Source: an uncultured Poribacteria bacterium
GTDB lineage: Bacteria > Poribacteria > WGA-4E > WGA-3G
Direction of reading: 5' to 3'
Assembly: GCA_951812525.1 (NCBI GenBank)
Contig: OX638316.1
Span: 496,001 to 560,000, forward strand
DNA length: 64,000 nt
This document shows positions 28,092 to 36,877 of the stretch, piece by piece. Positions within the stretch are counted from its first letter, which is position 1. Each line of letters starts with the position of its first letter. The notes below the pieces were generated by a model that was not told where the DNA came from, made no database searches, and saw only the letters and a program-made list of their open reading frames with translations. Made by a program: the position numbers and the translations under genes.

Positions 28092-28544
28092 TTACCAATG
28101 TGTCGGATAATGAGACGGGTGAAAATGTGCCACATACTTCCCATCAATGAAAGGAAGTTCTGCTTTTCTAAGCTTATAGTATCCTTCTACAACATCACAA
28201 AATATTTCCGCTGCCTCTATAGTATCAAACTCAAATCTATTTAATCCGGCTGTGTCGAGTTCTGGATATTTATGTAGGAAAGTGCTCAATCGCTGCATTT
28301 CGCTTTCCTCCTTATCGCAAAACTCATTATCCCACATATAGAAAAGCTTGACGGTGTTTTCAAGTGCGATAGAGTCAAGTGCTGATTGAACGGAATCAAG
28401 AACCGTATCTGAAGGTTCTTCATCCACGCTATAGGCGATATAGGCTTGTTTCACATCAAGCCGGTCACATCCAACCAGCGTCAATGTAAATACCACAACC
28501 AGAACTGAAAAGAAAACAGACAAAGTAGATGTTGTAAATTTCAT
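28092..28544 (-). CDS. Hypothetical small lipoprotein
   Basis: A 150-residue protein with a clear lipoprotein signal: basic start, hydrophobic stretch and lipobox L-V-G-C26. The mature part is acidic, with several Asp/Glu-Ser segments and an F-E-F-D-T-I-E-A-A-E-I-F helix, and ends in an H-F-H-P-S-H-Y-P-T-H-W His-rich tail that could bind metal. A good Shine-Dalgarno (ggagg) supports the start. No family recognised. Confidence 0.75.
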   Translation of the reverse strand: MKFTTSTLSVFFSVLVVVFTLTLVGCDRLDVKQAYIAYSVDEEPSDTVLDSVQSALDSIALENTVKLFYMWDNEFCDKEESEMQRLSTFLHKYPELDTAGLNRFEFDTIEAAEIFCDVVEGYYKLRKAELPFIDGKYVAHFHPSHYPTHW

Positions 28545-28644
28545 TTCCCTTCCTCCAAAAACTATGGGAAAACCCGAAAAATTGAAACGTGATTTTCACC
28601 ATCATAGCACATGAAGAAAAATTAAGCAATAGAATTAATTAGGA

Positions 28645-29454
28645 CTATTCAAGAATACGCGCCATGCGCTCACGAATCCACGCTTTGTGTTCAGGATGTG
28701 TGTGAATATAGAAGGTGCCATTCTGAATCGCGTTAGAGACCTGCTCGGCTACTTCTGCAGGTGATAACCCAGCCTCCATCTCGGCACGGGCATTCCGAGA
28801 ACCCCCAATAGCTTGTTGATGTAACGGTGTTTCTGTCTTTGGATTTTGCAATGCATCCGGACGGTTTCGTGCAGCGTCCAGAATTCCAGTTTGGACCCAT
28901 CCGGGGCAAAGCACATGTACCTGGATATTCGCCTTTTTCTCCGCCAATTCATCAGCGAGTGTTTCAGAAAGGACAACAATTCCGTGTTTGCTCACCTTGT
29001 AGATGCCTTCGCCACTGCCTCCCACTAAACCTAAGATAGAAGCAGTGTTAACAATATGACACTCGTCACCTTGTGCGAGCATGTGTGGAACAAATGTGCG
29101 GATGCCGTGGATTACACCCCACAGGTTAACACCCAATACCCACTCCCAATCGGCGAGGGTATGTTCCCAGATAGGACGACTACAGACAACGCCAGCATTA
29201 TTGCAGAGGATATGCACTGCCCCAAAAGTGTCCAGCGTCTGCGCAGCGAGGTTTTCAACTTCCGAAGCTTTTGAGACATCCGTTCTGACAGCGAGAACTG
29301 TTGCCCCTTTGGCACTTAAGTCCGCATCAAGTTTGGCTAACTGTTCTTTGTCAACATCGGCGAGGACGACTTTCATGCCTTCAGCGGCAAACCGCTCCGC
29401 CAACCCTCTCCCGATGCCGCTCGCTGCGCCAGTAATAACGGCAACATTTTGCAT
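28645..29454 (-). CDS. Short-chain dehydrogenase/reductase (SDR)
   Basis: A 269-residue classical SDR: NAD(P)-binding T-G-A-A-S-G-I-G (residues 8-15), N-N-A-G-V, active-site S and Y-K-V-S-K (Y-x-x-x-K), and V-L-C-P-G-W after the catalytic helix. ATG 29454 is used; a TTG nine bases upstream would overlap the DUF169 stop. It begins 5 bases after the DUF169 gene and probably belongs to the same transcript as the radical SAM selenoprotein gene. Substrate unknown. Confidence 0.92.
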   Translation of the reverse strand: MQNVAVITGAASGIGRGLAERFAAEGMKVVLADVDKEQLAKLDADLSAKGATVLAVRTDVSKASEVENLAAQTLDTFGAVHILCNNAGVVCSRPIWEHTLADWEWVLGVNLWGVIHGIRTFVPHMLAQGDECHIVNTASILGLVGGSGEGIYKVSKHGIVVLSETLADELAEKKANIQVHVLCPGWVQTGILDAARNRPDALQNPKTETPLHQQAIGGSRNARAEMEAGLSPAEVAEQVSNAIQNGTFYIHTHPEHKAWIRERMARILE

Positions 29455-29459
29455 GACCT

Positions 29460-30146
29460 TCAAAGCTCCGCTTGGCGTTGCTGATGATATTCCTCTAATG
29501 CGCGATTTGCATTCACAATTGTCTCTAACTTTTCAACAATTGCATCAATGTGCTCACCAGGGAAAGCGAAGTAGAAGTCATCATCGGAAAGTGACGTATA
29601 GACGCGGTTACCGATACACCCCAAACTGCTTGCACTCCGACCACCCTCTACGACAGCCGGGATGACAGCACACGTCGGTCTACCCATGACCCCGTCTTGC
29701 GTCTCAATACCTGCAGCGGTTGCAGCTTCCGTCAAGAGCATCATCTGTCTCGGTGTCCCGGAGATAATGACGACATCAGGCATACCAGTCGCATCTGCTA
29801 ACGGAGAATAGACCGCACTCTGGAAAGGGTTTTCCCGACGTGGTATACCGGGGACCTCCTCCATAGCGAGGTAACCGAGTTCCACCATCAGTCCGAGGGT
29901 GTTTTCAAGTTCTTTGGCTTGTGTATCGGGCAACTCAACGTTGTGTGTATAACATCCGATTGGACAGTTATAATGGTCTGATGCTTCGGTATAGAAGGAT
30001 TTGCCTTCCGCAGCACGTCGCCAATAGGTGCAGCCGGAGGGTTCCACTTTCTCAGTATGTGGAACATCATCGGGGCGTACATCGTGAAAAGTTACGGCAA
30101 CAGGGGCAGTTTCCAAATTAAGTAGTTGTTGAATTTGTTCTGACAT
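29460..30146 (-). CDS. DUF169 domain protein
   Basis: A 228-residue DUF169 protein: L-E-T-A-P-V-A-V-T-F-H near the N-terminus, then two Cys-rich blocks (S-G-C-T-Y-W-R and N-C-P-I-G-C-Y-T-H) and a P-R-Q-M-M-L region. DUF169 proteins of unknown function occur beside metabolic radical SAM and methyl-transfer genes. The three Cys residues could coordinate metal or an iron-sulfur cluster (inference). It has a good Shine-Dalgarno (agaggaag) and starts 24 bases after the read-through stop of the radical SAM selenoprotein gene. Confidence 0.85.
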   Translation of the reverse strand: MSEQIQQLLNLETAPVAVTFHDVRPDDVPHTEKVEPSGCTYWRRAAEGKSFYTEASDHYNCPIGCYTHNVELPDTQAKELENTLGLMVELGYLAMEEVPGIPRRENPFQSAVYSPLADATGMPDVVIISGTPRQMMLLTEAATAAGIETQDGVMGRPTCAVIPAVVEGGRSASSLGCIGNRVYTSLSDDDFYFAFPGEHIDAIVEKLETIVNANRALEEYHQQRQAEL

Positions 30147-30170
30147 GTTTCTTCCTCTATAAGATGAATT

Positions 30171-31571
30171 TTAAATGTGAATTGGGACGAACTGCCCTTC
30201 AGTAGGTTCCGCTCAGCAAAACCACGCTTCCGTGAGGCGTGGTGCGGGTAGATGTACATCGCCCCTCTGTTTCGGAGGAGCCTGTCCTTGCATATCGGCG
30301 GCGAGTGCCCATATCCGATAAAAGGTTTCCAGAGCATCAACACCAGCGCGGGCATCGTTTTCAACAAGATCATTAACCGTTTTATGAAGCTCATCCATTC
30401 GGGCATCGGGGTGTGACCATGCGTAACTGAAGGCGGCTTCATCAAGTGTAAGCGAAAGTGTTTCCACCTCAGGACGGTTGAGTAGATATGAACCGGGCGG
30501 AATTAGCAAGCGAACCGTATATTGCACCGGATCTACATGATAGACGAGTCGATGTGTATCAATAAACTGGAGGATCTCAAGATAGTCTTCTAAGGTTGTC
30601 CACGGTGTGAACGGCACCCAAGTCGGACGTAGCGCGATTCCGGCTCCGTGAACGATGTCAATTGCTTCCTCTACATCGGCACGCGTGTGATGTTTCTCTA
30701 AGATTGTTAACACACACTCGTTCAGCGCTTCAACTGCAGAGATGACGAACCGACATCCGAGTTGCGCGAATTCTGGAAAGTGCTCTCTATTTTTTAGAAT
30801 GTGTTCAACCTTGGTTGTAAAATCGAAGGTTAGACTCGGAAAAGTCTCGTGCATTGCCCGGAGGATGCGTAGACCATGTGTCGGACCGTTAAGGAAATCT
30901 GGATCGCCGAAGGTGATATGCGTAGCACCTTCTACCACTTGTTCATGTATCTCAGCGAGCACAGTGTCGCGTTGCACAGCGAGAAACCTACCGTCATAAA
31001 CCGGTGGAATGGGGCAGTGTGTGCAGAGATGCTTGCATCCGTGGGTCGTCTCTGTATACCCGACGGTTCGCACCTCACCATCGTTTTCAAATTGGGCATA
31101 CAGCTCCAGCGGCGGCAGCTCTGCAATCGAGAAATCGGGTTCCTGGACTTCAGATTGTTCTTCCTTTACAAGGGACTCCACCAGTTCGACAAGTTGCGTT
31201 GATGCTTCGCCGCTGATGCAAAAGTCAACACCGTGTGAAAGTAGGTAGCCGGCGTTGAGTGTCGCGTAAAGCCCGTACATACAGATAGAGACATCTGGAT
31301 TGATTTGTCGGATGCGGTGCAAGAGGGAAATACCGAGTCTGAGTGCTGTATGCATCGGAACGGAAATCCCGATGAAACGTGCACGCTCGACCTTCTCAAC
31401 GTCCAACGATTCGACAGCAATGTCAATTACATCAGGTGTGAATCCTGCTTCCTCAAGAGCGCGGAGTGGACGCGTAAGCCCGATCGGTCGATGTCCGAGT
31501 TCGTAGCAGGAGATCAAGAGTATTGCGCCGGGGGCGTGAATCGCTGAGGAGATTCGCGTTTCTGTTGCCAT
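30171..31571 (-). CDS. B12-binding radical SAM selenoprotein (CUAEP-tail family)
   Basis: A cobalamin-binding domain (residues about 15-130) precedes a radical SAM core with cluster motif C179-x3-C183-x2-C186. The frame reaches a TGA at 30213-30215 straight after W-F-C452. If read as selenocysteine it continues Sec453-A-E-P-T-E-G-Q-F-V-P-I-H-I to TAA at 30171, giving 466 residues and the exact Cys-Sec-Ala-Glu-Pro tail of the CUAEP/CCAEP-tail radical SAM (seleno)protein family. After the TGA lies a possible short hairpin (gggc / gtccc, with a bulged base and a five-base loop) 15-29 bases downstream, in the range where bacterial SECIS elements lie. The ATG is 7 bases after a -10 box, so the mRNA is probably leaderless. 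Reading it as a plain TGA-terminated protein would lose 14 residues. Substrate unknown. Confidence 0.88.
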
Positions 31572-31578
31572 GTTCAAT

Positions 31579-31607
31579 AAGATAGCACGGCATCAGAAAA
31601 TTGACAA
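31579..31607 (-). promoter_or_regulatory. Promoter of the radical SAM selenoprotein gene
   Basis: On the minus strand: TTGTCA, 17-base spacer, TATCTT; the -10 ends 7 bases before the ATG at 31571, again a leaderless arrangement without a Shine-Dalgarno. Confidence 0.6.
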
Positions 31608-31659
31608 TAGAATAATGGGTAGAGAAAGCGAAAGTCTTCTAACGGATTTCCAAATACTC

Positions 31660-33033
31660 CTATCTCGAAAGCCGTCGAAGGATGTTGTGCGTAATGTGTT
31701 CAACGACGGCATCGCCGCCTGCCAATCCGTGCGACCAGTCGGTTGTGGCAGCCGTAAAGACGGTTCCACCTTGTGTATAGATACCCATCGTCGCAGCACC
31801 CGTTCTCCCTCTTTCCCAGCGTTCGTACCACTCGCAATCATCAGAATGCCAGCGGACAGGAGCAGTGGCGAGGATCGTGAAACTTTCAGGCGTACCATCG
31901 CGATAGGTGGGAACCGGTAAACCGTCTTCAAGGGTCCACTCACATCCGTCGCATTCATAGCCAACAATAGTATTCTCTCCACCGAAAGTGTCATCTTGCG
32001 CGAGGTTCGTTCCGTCAAACACCCAATGCCCTGGACGATGGGCTGTGTATTCTCCGGGACCATCCATAAACTGTCCGTGGCTCAAATGATAACCGCCCTG
32101 AAGAAAGCCCACACCGGTCAAATGATTCTCAGGACGATCCACCAGATAATGGCTCCACAGCGTACTGAGGGTACTGTGATCATCGGTTTTGTAAACAGGA
32201 TCCTGATTGTAAGTCTGCTTCCAGCAGACGAGTGCTCTGCCGTCATCTTCGGAGCGGACTTGCCAGCAGACAGAATTCCCGCTAAAGAAGGCGGCATTTC
32301 CACCATTCGCGATAAATGCCTCAAGATTATCGCGCATCGGAGCAGACCAGTATTCATCATGCCCAACACTCAGAACGAGTTTGTAATTCTCTAAGATCTC
32401 AGGATGGAACTCCAGATCACTATTCGCAGCGTAATCAAGCATATACCCGTTCTGTTCCGCCCAGACAATAAATGGCAATTCCCAGTTCCTAAAGATACCG
32501 CGAGTAGGTCGGTCAAACGAGACGCGATTTCCCTGTATCTTACTCCGCCCATGATATCCGTAAAGGCTAAAGCCACCCCAGTTATTGTATGCATTGTAGG
32601 TGTTGGTCGAAAGTTGAAGCAGCATTGAGGTGTTTGCCCCCGGCTTCGCCGGACGAACAATAAAGAAGAGTGTGCTTTCAGCTGTGCGGTGATTTCTGTA
32701 GATGTCGGTACCACCGCCATCGGTCACACGGAGCGTACCTTCATAATAGCCGCTCTGCCACGTTTCAGGCACTTCAAGCGTAAAGGCAGAGGGCCATCCA
32801 CATCCCTGTGATGATACATCTTCGGGCACCGAGTGCGCTTCACCGGGAAGTTCTGTTTGACTCCAGACGACCTCGCGCGTTGCGCCGATGCGAGCAATCT
32901 CAAGTGAATAGTTCTCCGCACTCGTCGAAATATGGAATGCGATTTCGCCACCGGGTGTATAACTGAGCTGGTGGGTGTATCCGTCAATATAGAGCGGTCT
33001 GATTTGGTTCTCGGTCTGCGTTAAAGTCGCCAT
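31660..33033 (-). CDS. N,N-dimethylformamidase beta-subunit-like protein
   Basis: A 457-residue protein whose N-terminal third is a beta-sandwich (Y-T-P-G-G-E-I-A-F-H-I-S) and whose main part, from about residue 125, carries the features of the dimethylformamidase large-subunit C-terminal domain: N-T-Y-N-A-Y-N-N-W-G-G, S-L-Y, P-F-I-V-W-A-E, L-S-V-G-H-D-E-Y-W-S, F-F-S-G-N-S-V-C-W. In the real enzyme this domain holds the mononuclear iron site. The start at 33033 has a strong Shine-Dalgarno (aaaggagc). Activity on a formamide is not proven; many such homologs in environmental bacteria have unknown substrates. Confidence 0.82.
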   Translation of the reverse strand: MATLTQTENQIRPLYIDGYTHQLSYTPGGEIAFHISTSAENYSLEIARIGATREVVWSQTELPGEAHSVPEDVSSQGCGWPSAFTLEVPETWQSGYYEGTLRVTDGGGTDIYRNHRTAESTLFFIVRPAKPGANTSMLLQLSTNTYNAYNNWGGFSLYGYHGRSKIQGNRVSFDRPTRGIFRNWELPFIVWAEQNGYMLDYAANSDLEFHPEILENYKLVLSVGHDEYWSAPMRDNLEAFIANGGNAAFFSGNSVCWQVRSEDDGRALVCWKQTYNQDPVYKTDDHSTLSTLWSHYLVDRPENHLTGVGFLQGGYHLSHGQFMDGPGEYTAHRPGHWVFDGTNLAQDDTFGGENTIVGYECDGCEWTLEDGLPVPTYRDGTPESFTILATAPVRWHSDDCEWYERWERGRTGAATMGIYTQGGTVFTAATTDWSHGLAGGDAVVEHITHNILRRLSR

Positions 33034-33101
33034 TATGTGTGCTCCTTTGATAGGTGGCATCATTCGCCAGTTGAAACACCAACGATATTAAGGCTATTTT
33101 T

Positions 33102-33130
33102 TTGACCCTTTTCGTTAAATATGCTATTAT
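33102..33130 (+). promoter_or_regulatory. Putative sigma-70 promoter of the PhyH gene
   Basis: TTGACC, 17-base spacer, TATTAT, giving a leader of roughly 70 bases before the ATG at 33208. Confidence 0.6.
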
Positions 33131-33207
33131 TCTTACAATCTTTCCGCTTTTTGTCATCTTAATTCTCAACATTGTCCAAACTCTGGAACGCATAAATTAG
33201 GAAAAAA

Positions 33208-34065
33208 ATGAATACAAATCAAAAACAGAAAATCCCTTTATCGTCTGAACAGATGGATCAGTGGGAAAACGATGGATATTTGCTGCTAAAAGGGGTCGTC
33301 CCGGAATCTGCTATCAATGGTGTACGTGATAGCTTCGCGAGTGTTGTAGATGGTATAATACGCGAGTTGAAAGAAGACGGGATCATCAAAGATGAAGGGT
33401 CAGAACTCCCTTTCGAAACACGTCTCCTACAAGTCGCTGGTGAACATGCCAACCGCTTCGGTCGTTCTTGGCGTAACCAAGTTGCGACTCCTGAAATTTT
33501 CGATCTGCACCACGCACCACTCCTCGTAGACGCAATCGGGCAACTCACAGGCACAGATGTCATTGGACATCCCGTTTTCAATGCTCGTCCCAAACTCCCC
33601 GGTCAACAACTGACTGTCGTCCCATGGCACCAAGACAGCGGCTATTTCGGTACGGTGAGTGAAAGTTCTCTCATTCCGACTGTATGGATACCGCTGGTGC
33701 CGGTAGATGAGAGCAACGGCTGTTTGCAGGTGGTTGCAGGATCACATCAATTGGGGGTCGTTAACCATCATACAGAAGAACGGGAAGGGAAGTTTCTTGA
33801 GGTAATAGACGAACTTATAGATACCTCTCGTATTGTCACGTGTCCTATGGCGTTAGGGGATGCCTTAGTGTTCCACAATCTGACGCTCCACCGATCTCTA
33901 CCACACACCACAAGCGAGATTATCCGTTGGGCGATTGACATTCGTTACCTTCGTGATGGTGATCACCCGGGTACAATTTATTGGAATGACTCGGATTTTA
34001 AGTGGGTTATCCGTAGCCAAACGCAACCGGTGACACCTGTGACGCAATGGCTTGAAATGTGGTAA
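33208..34065 (+). CDS. Phytanoyl-CoA dioxygenase (PhyH)-family protein
   Basis: A 285-residue Fe(II)/2-oxoglutarate dioxygenase with W-E-N-D-G-Y-L near the start, the iron motif P-W-H-Q-D-S (H-x-D), G-C-L-Q-V-V-A-G-S-H, and the distal V-F-H-N-L-T-L-H-R-S-L strand with the third ligand and following I-R-W. It is the third PhyH protein in the window and is monocistronic, with its own promoter; it converges with the TonB receptor gene. Substrate unknown. Confidence 0.9.
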   Translation: MNTNQKQKIPLSSEQMDQWENDGYLLLKGVVPESAINGVRDSFASVVDGIIRELKEDGIIKDEGSELPFETRLLQVAGEHANRFGRSWRNQVATPEIFDLHHAPLLVDAIGQLTGTDVIGHPVFNARPKLPGQQLTVVPWHQDSGYFGTVSESSLIPTVWIPLVPVDESNGCLQVVAGSHQLGVVNHHTEEREGKFLEVIDELIDTSRIVTCPMALGDALVFHNLTLHRSLPHTTSEIIRWAIDIRYLRDGDHPGTIYWNDSDFKWVIRSQTQPVTPVTQWLEMW

Positions 34066-34090
34066 CAATCATACACAAATCCGTTAAGGT

Positions 34091-36487
34091 TTAAAAAATC
34101 ACTTCAAGCCCGATCCAAGCGGCACGAGGAGCACCTGGAGAAAGAAAACGCGAGTCCTCGAATTCGTCTCCGAGTACTTCGTCAGCCTCTCCAAACAGAC
34201 CAAAAGTTTCATAGGCTTCATCAAAGAGATTGTGTACCTTAGCGAAGATGGAGAGATTGTTCCACAATAGATATCTGCCGCGTAGATTAACGATGCTGTA
34301 GCCCGGAATCTGATCGATTAAATTGCCTTCGTCCCCACGAAAAACTTGACTGGAGTTGATAAGAACGTTCGCTCCCAAAGATAGTGCGTCGGTTACAGCA
34401 AACGCGATATCTGCCTTGAGGTTATGTTGGGGAACGCCAGGAATACGGTCGCCTATCTCTACATCAATTTCTCCAGCTTGTGCTTCCGGATGGTTGGGAC
34501 TGCTAACTGTTAAATCGGTCTCGAAGGTTGCTGAGATGTAGGTATAACTGAGTACGCCGTGCAAGCGGTTGAAAAGACTGCCACCGATATTGAGTTCAAC
34601 ACCTTGGCGGAGGGTTCGCGCAACATTTTGAAAATAGCCCTCGTTGGTGAGGGCACCACTGCTAATAAAGATGAGGTCGTCAAAACTCGTTGCTCGAAAA
34701 TAGTCGGCGTTCCACGCGAGACCACCTAATTCACCACGTAACCCTGCCTCCCAAGTTTTAGTTACCACCTGATCTAACGGCGGATCAGCGACAAAGGCGT
34801 TGGGCAGTCTGCATGGTGCCTCAGGATCGGCACACGTCAATTCGACGGGTGTAGGCACACGCGAGGCTTCACTATAACTGCCATAGAATGAAAAAATGCT
34901 ATGGACTTGATAGATTAGACCTGCCGCTGGATTGAAACGCCCAAAGGTATGGTCTCCATTGAGTTCAACCCCAATCTGGTCGCGCAACACAATTTCCGTC
35001 ATGTTGTATCGCCCAGACACAGTGAGATGGAACCGTGGTGTGATGGAAAAAGTATTCGTCGCATAGATGCCGATATTCTGAACCCCAGTCTCGACATCCA
35101 CAAAAGATTCACTTTCAAAAATACCACTGCCCACTGTGCCTCGATCCGGTGTCAGACTTGCTAACTCGGTTTCGGAATTAAACAGAGCCCCGCCACGGTC
35201 AAAACTCGCACCGACAATGAATTGATTTTCGCGGCTGACAATAGGATTCGAGAAGGTTGCCTGCAAAGTTGCTCCGTATCCGCCTTGACGCGTTTGACTC
35301 GTATTATTTGTAGCGTTGAACCCACCGTCATCATCGTCATCATCGTCTCCACCTACCGCAGTCTCTGCGTCATCGTCCGCATTAATTTCGATCTCTTCGT
35401 CATCGTGATCATCCTCAGTGAGACGGACATAGTTCCCAAGCTGGTCCTTCACACGTTCTTCATCGGCGTCTTCACCAACACACAGAAAACCTACATTTTT
35501 AGGATCTTCACACGGTTCAAAATCTGAGTCGTCGCCATTGAAGGTCTGAACATTGTTACGTCGGTAGTAGACCGTGCTCGCTAACATCACGTTGTCTGAC
35601 CAAGCATGACTACTGCGTAGGTTCGCCATGAGCATATTGTTTTCCGTCATGTCCGGATGTGTAAACACAGCACTCCGTTCCGTGTTAAGGAGCTGAATCG
35701 GTAGAGCACCGTTGCCTAAAAGTTCGTTATCCGCCAAGGTCAGACTTAAGTTCAGTGTGGTAGCGTCTTCTTGCCATCCGATGTTGCTAAAGAACTGCCT
35801 GACATCAGAAGGAGAGAAATCGCGCCAGCCATCTTCCCTAAAGAGATTACCGCTGACGAAATAACTCAACTTTTGATTATGACCACCGCTCGAAAATTCA
35901 ACGGCTCTACGTGTGAATGAACCGCCGTATGTCTTTACCTTGTGCCCTGGATGTGTAAAGCCTGTTTTAGTTTTTAGTGAAAGCGCACCACCAAGCGTGT
36001 TCAAGCCGAAGAGCGGATTTGAGCCGGACATCAAGTTGATGCTGGCGATCGCGGATTGGGGAATGACATCCCAATTCACCGTATCACCAAATAACTCATT
36101 AACACGGGTACCGTCCTGATAAGTCGCTAATCCCTGCGGCAATCCGAGCAAAGGGGAGGCGGTAAAACCGCGAAAGCGGACATCGGGTTGGAAAGGGTTA
36201 TTCTGTGCCTCGTTAATATGTACACTGCCTAAGTTAAGATTGATAAATTCGGCGAGGTCCAAACTTTGGGTGGCATCAACTTCGGTACTGGTCGCTGTTT
36301 GGATATTGGCAGGAATTTTATCTTTCGGGAGTCCAACGCCGTGAACAGGCGTCACTCCAATTACCTCAATCGGTTCCAACTCCACTGGTTCTTCTTCGGA
36401 ATGTGCCAGCGTCCTTCCAAACATGAGTAGAAACGCCCCAATACATATACACACTAAAGTCTTAAAAAAGCCATTTGATAGGACCAT
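34091..36487 (-). CDS. TonB-dependent outer-membrane receptor
   Basis: A 798-residue protein with signal peptide (about residues 1-29), a plug domain (about 40-160, including F-R-G-F-T-A-S-P and the G-L-N-T-L-G-G-A-L-S-L strand) and a beta barrel ending in the aromatic signature G-L-E-V-I-F. It imports a ligand such as a siderophore, vitamin or oligosaccharide with TonB energy. An unusual loop at about residues 350-390 is almost entirely Asp/Glu with a run of seven aspartates. Good Shine-Dalgarno (aaaggag). The N-terminal TonB-box-like segment is E-P-I-E-V-I-G-V. No SusD-type partner is adjacent. Confidence 0.92.
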   Translation of the reverse strand: MVLSNGFFKTLVCICIGAFLLMFGRTLAHSEEEPVELEPIEVIGVTPVHGVGLPKDKIPANIQTATSTEVDATQSLDLAEFINLNLGSVHINEAQNNPFQPDVRFRGFTASPLLGLPQGLATYQDGTRVNELFGDTVNWDVIPQSAIASINLMSGSNPLFGLNTLGGALSLKTKTGFTHPGHKVKTYGGSFTRRAVEFSSGGHNQKLSYFVSGNLFREDGWRDFSPSDVRQFFSNIGWQEDATTLNLSLTLADNELLGNGALPIQLLNTERSAVFTHPDMTENNMLMANLRSSHAWSDNVMLASTVYYRRNNVQTFNGDDSDFEPCEDPKNVGFLCVGEDADEERVKDQLGNYVRLTEDDHDDEEIEINADDDAETAVGGDDDDDDDGGFNATNNTSQTRQGGYGATLQATFSNPIVSRENQFIVGASFDRGGALFNSETELASLTPDRGTVGSGIFESESFVDVETGVQNIGIYATNTFSITPRFHLTVSGRYNMTEIVLRDQIGVELNGDHTFGRFNPAAGLIYQVHSIFSFYGSYSEASRVPTPVELTCADPEAPCRLPNAFVADPPLDQVVTKTWEAGLRGELGGLAWNADYFRATSFDDLIFISSGALTNEGYFQNVARTLRQGVELNIGGSLFNRLHGVLSYTYISATFETDLTVSSPNHPEAQAGEIDVEIGDRIPGVPQHNLKADIAFAVTDALSLGANVLINSSQVFRGDEGNLIDQIPGYSIVNLRGRYLLWNNLSIFAKVHNLFDEAYETFGLFGEADEVLGDEFEDSRFLSPGAPRAAWIGLEVIF

Positions 36488-36602
36488 TTCTCACTCCTTT
36501 CGGTTGGTGGTGGATACGCTAATTGAACCCGTGGACTCCACTACGTGCACATCCATGATATACCGCGAATGGCCTTTAGGCAAGGATAAATTGGGCATTC
36601 TA

Positions 36603-36792
36603 CAGACATAGCACTCCGTCGGAGTACAGAGCACAATCCCTATCCATAAGAGATAGGTCTGCTGCGTTTTAGGTTGGTGGTCGCGAAATGTAAAGCTAAG
36701 ACAAATTGTGCTTTAGGAGCACAATTTGGAGATCGCTCCTACAGGAAGAAGTCGGGAATCGGAGTTCCCTCCTACAGAAGAACTGAATGATC
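36603..36792. repeat. Intergenic palindromic repeat cluster
   Basis: The 390-base region between the TonB receptor and diketogulonate-reductase genes has no gene. It holds several hairpins: actccg/cggagt, cctatc/gataggt, and a perfect 11-base stem caaattgtgct / agcacaatttg (36702-36728). The segment 36751-36792 recurs with a few changes at 49013-49054. Confidence 0.65.
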
Positions 36793-36812
36793 CAAAACAG
36801 ACGCGAAATATC

Positions 36813-36841
36813 TTGCATTTTTCTCAGACATTATGCATAAT
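36813..36841 (+). promoter_or_regulatory. Promoter of the diketogulonate-reductase-like gene
   Basis: TTGCAT, 17-base spacer, CATAAT, about 36 bases before the ATG at 36878; a gagga ribosome-binding site lies in the short leader. Confidence 0.55.
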
Positions 36842-36877
36842 GATACTTAACAAATTAATGAGGACAGACAGAATTAT

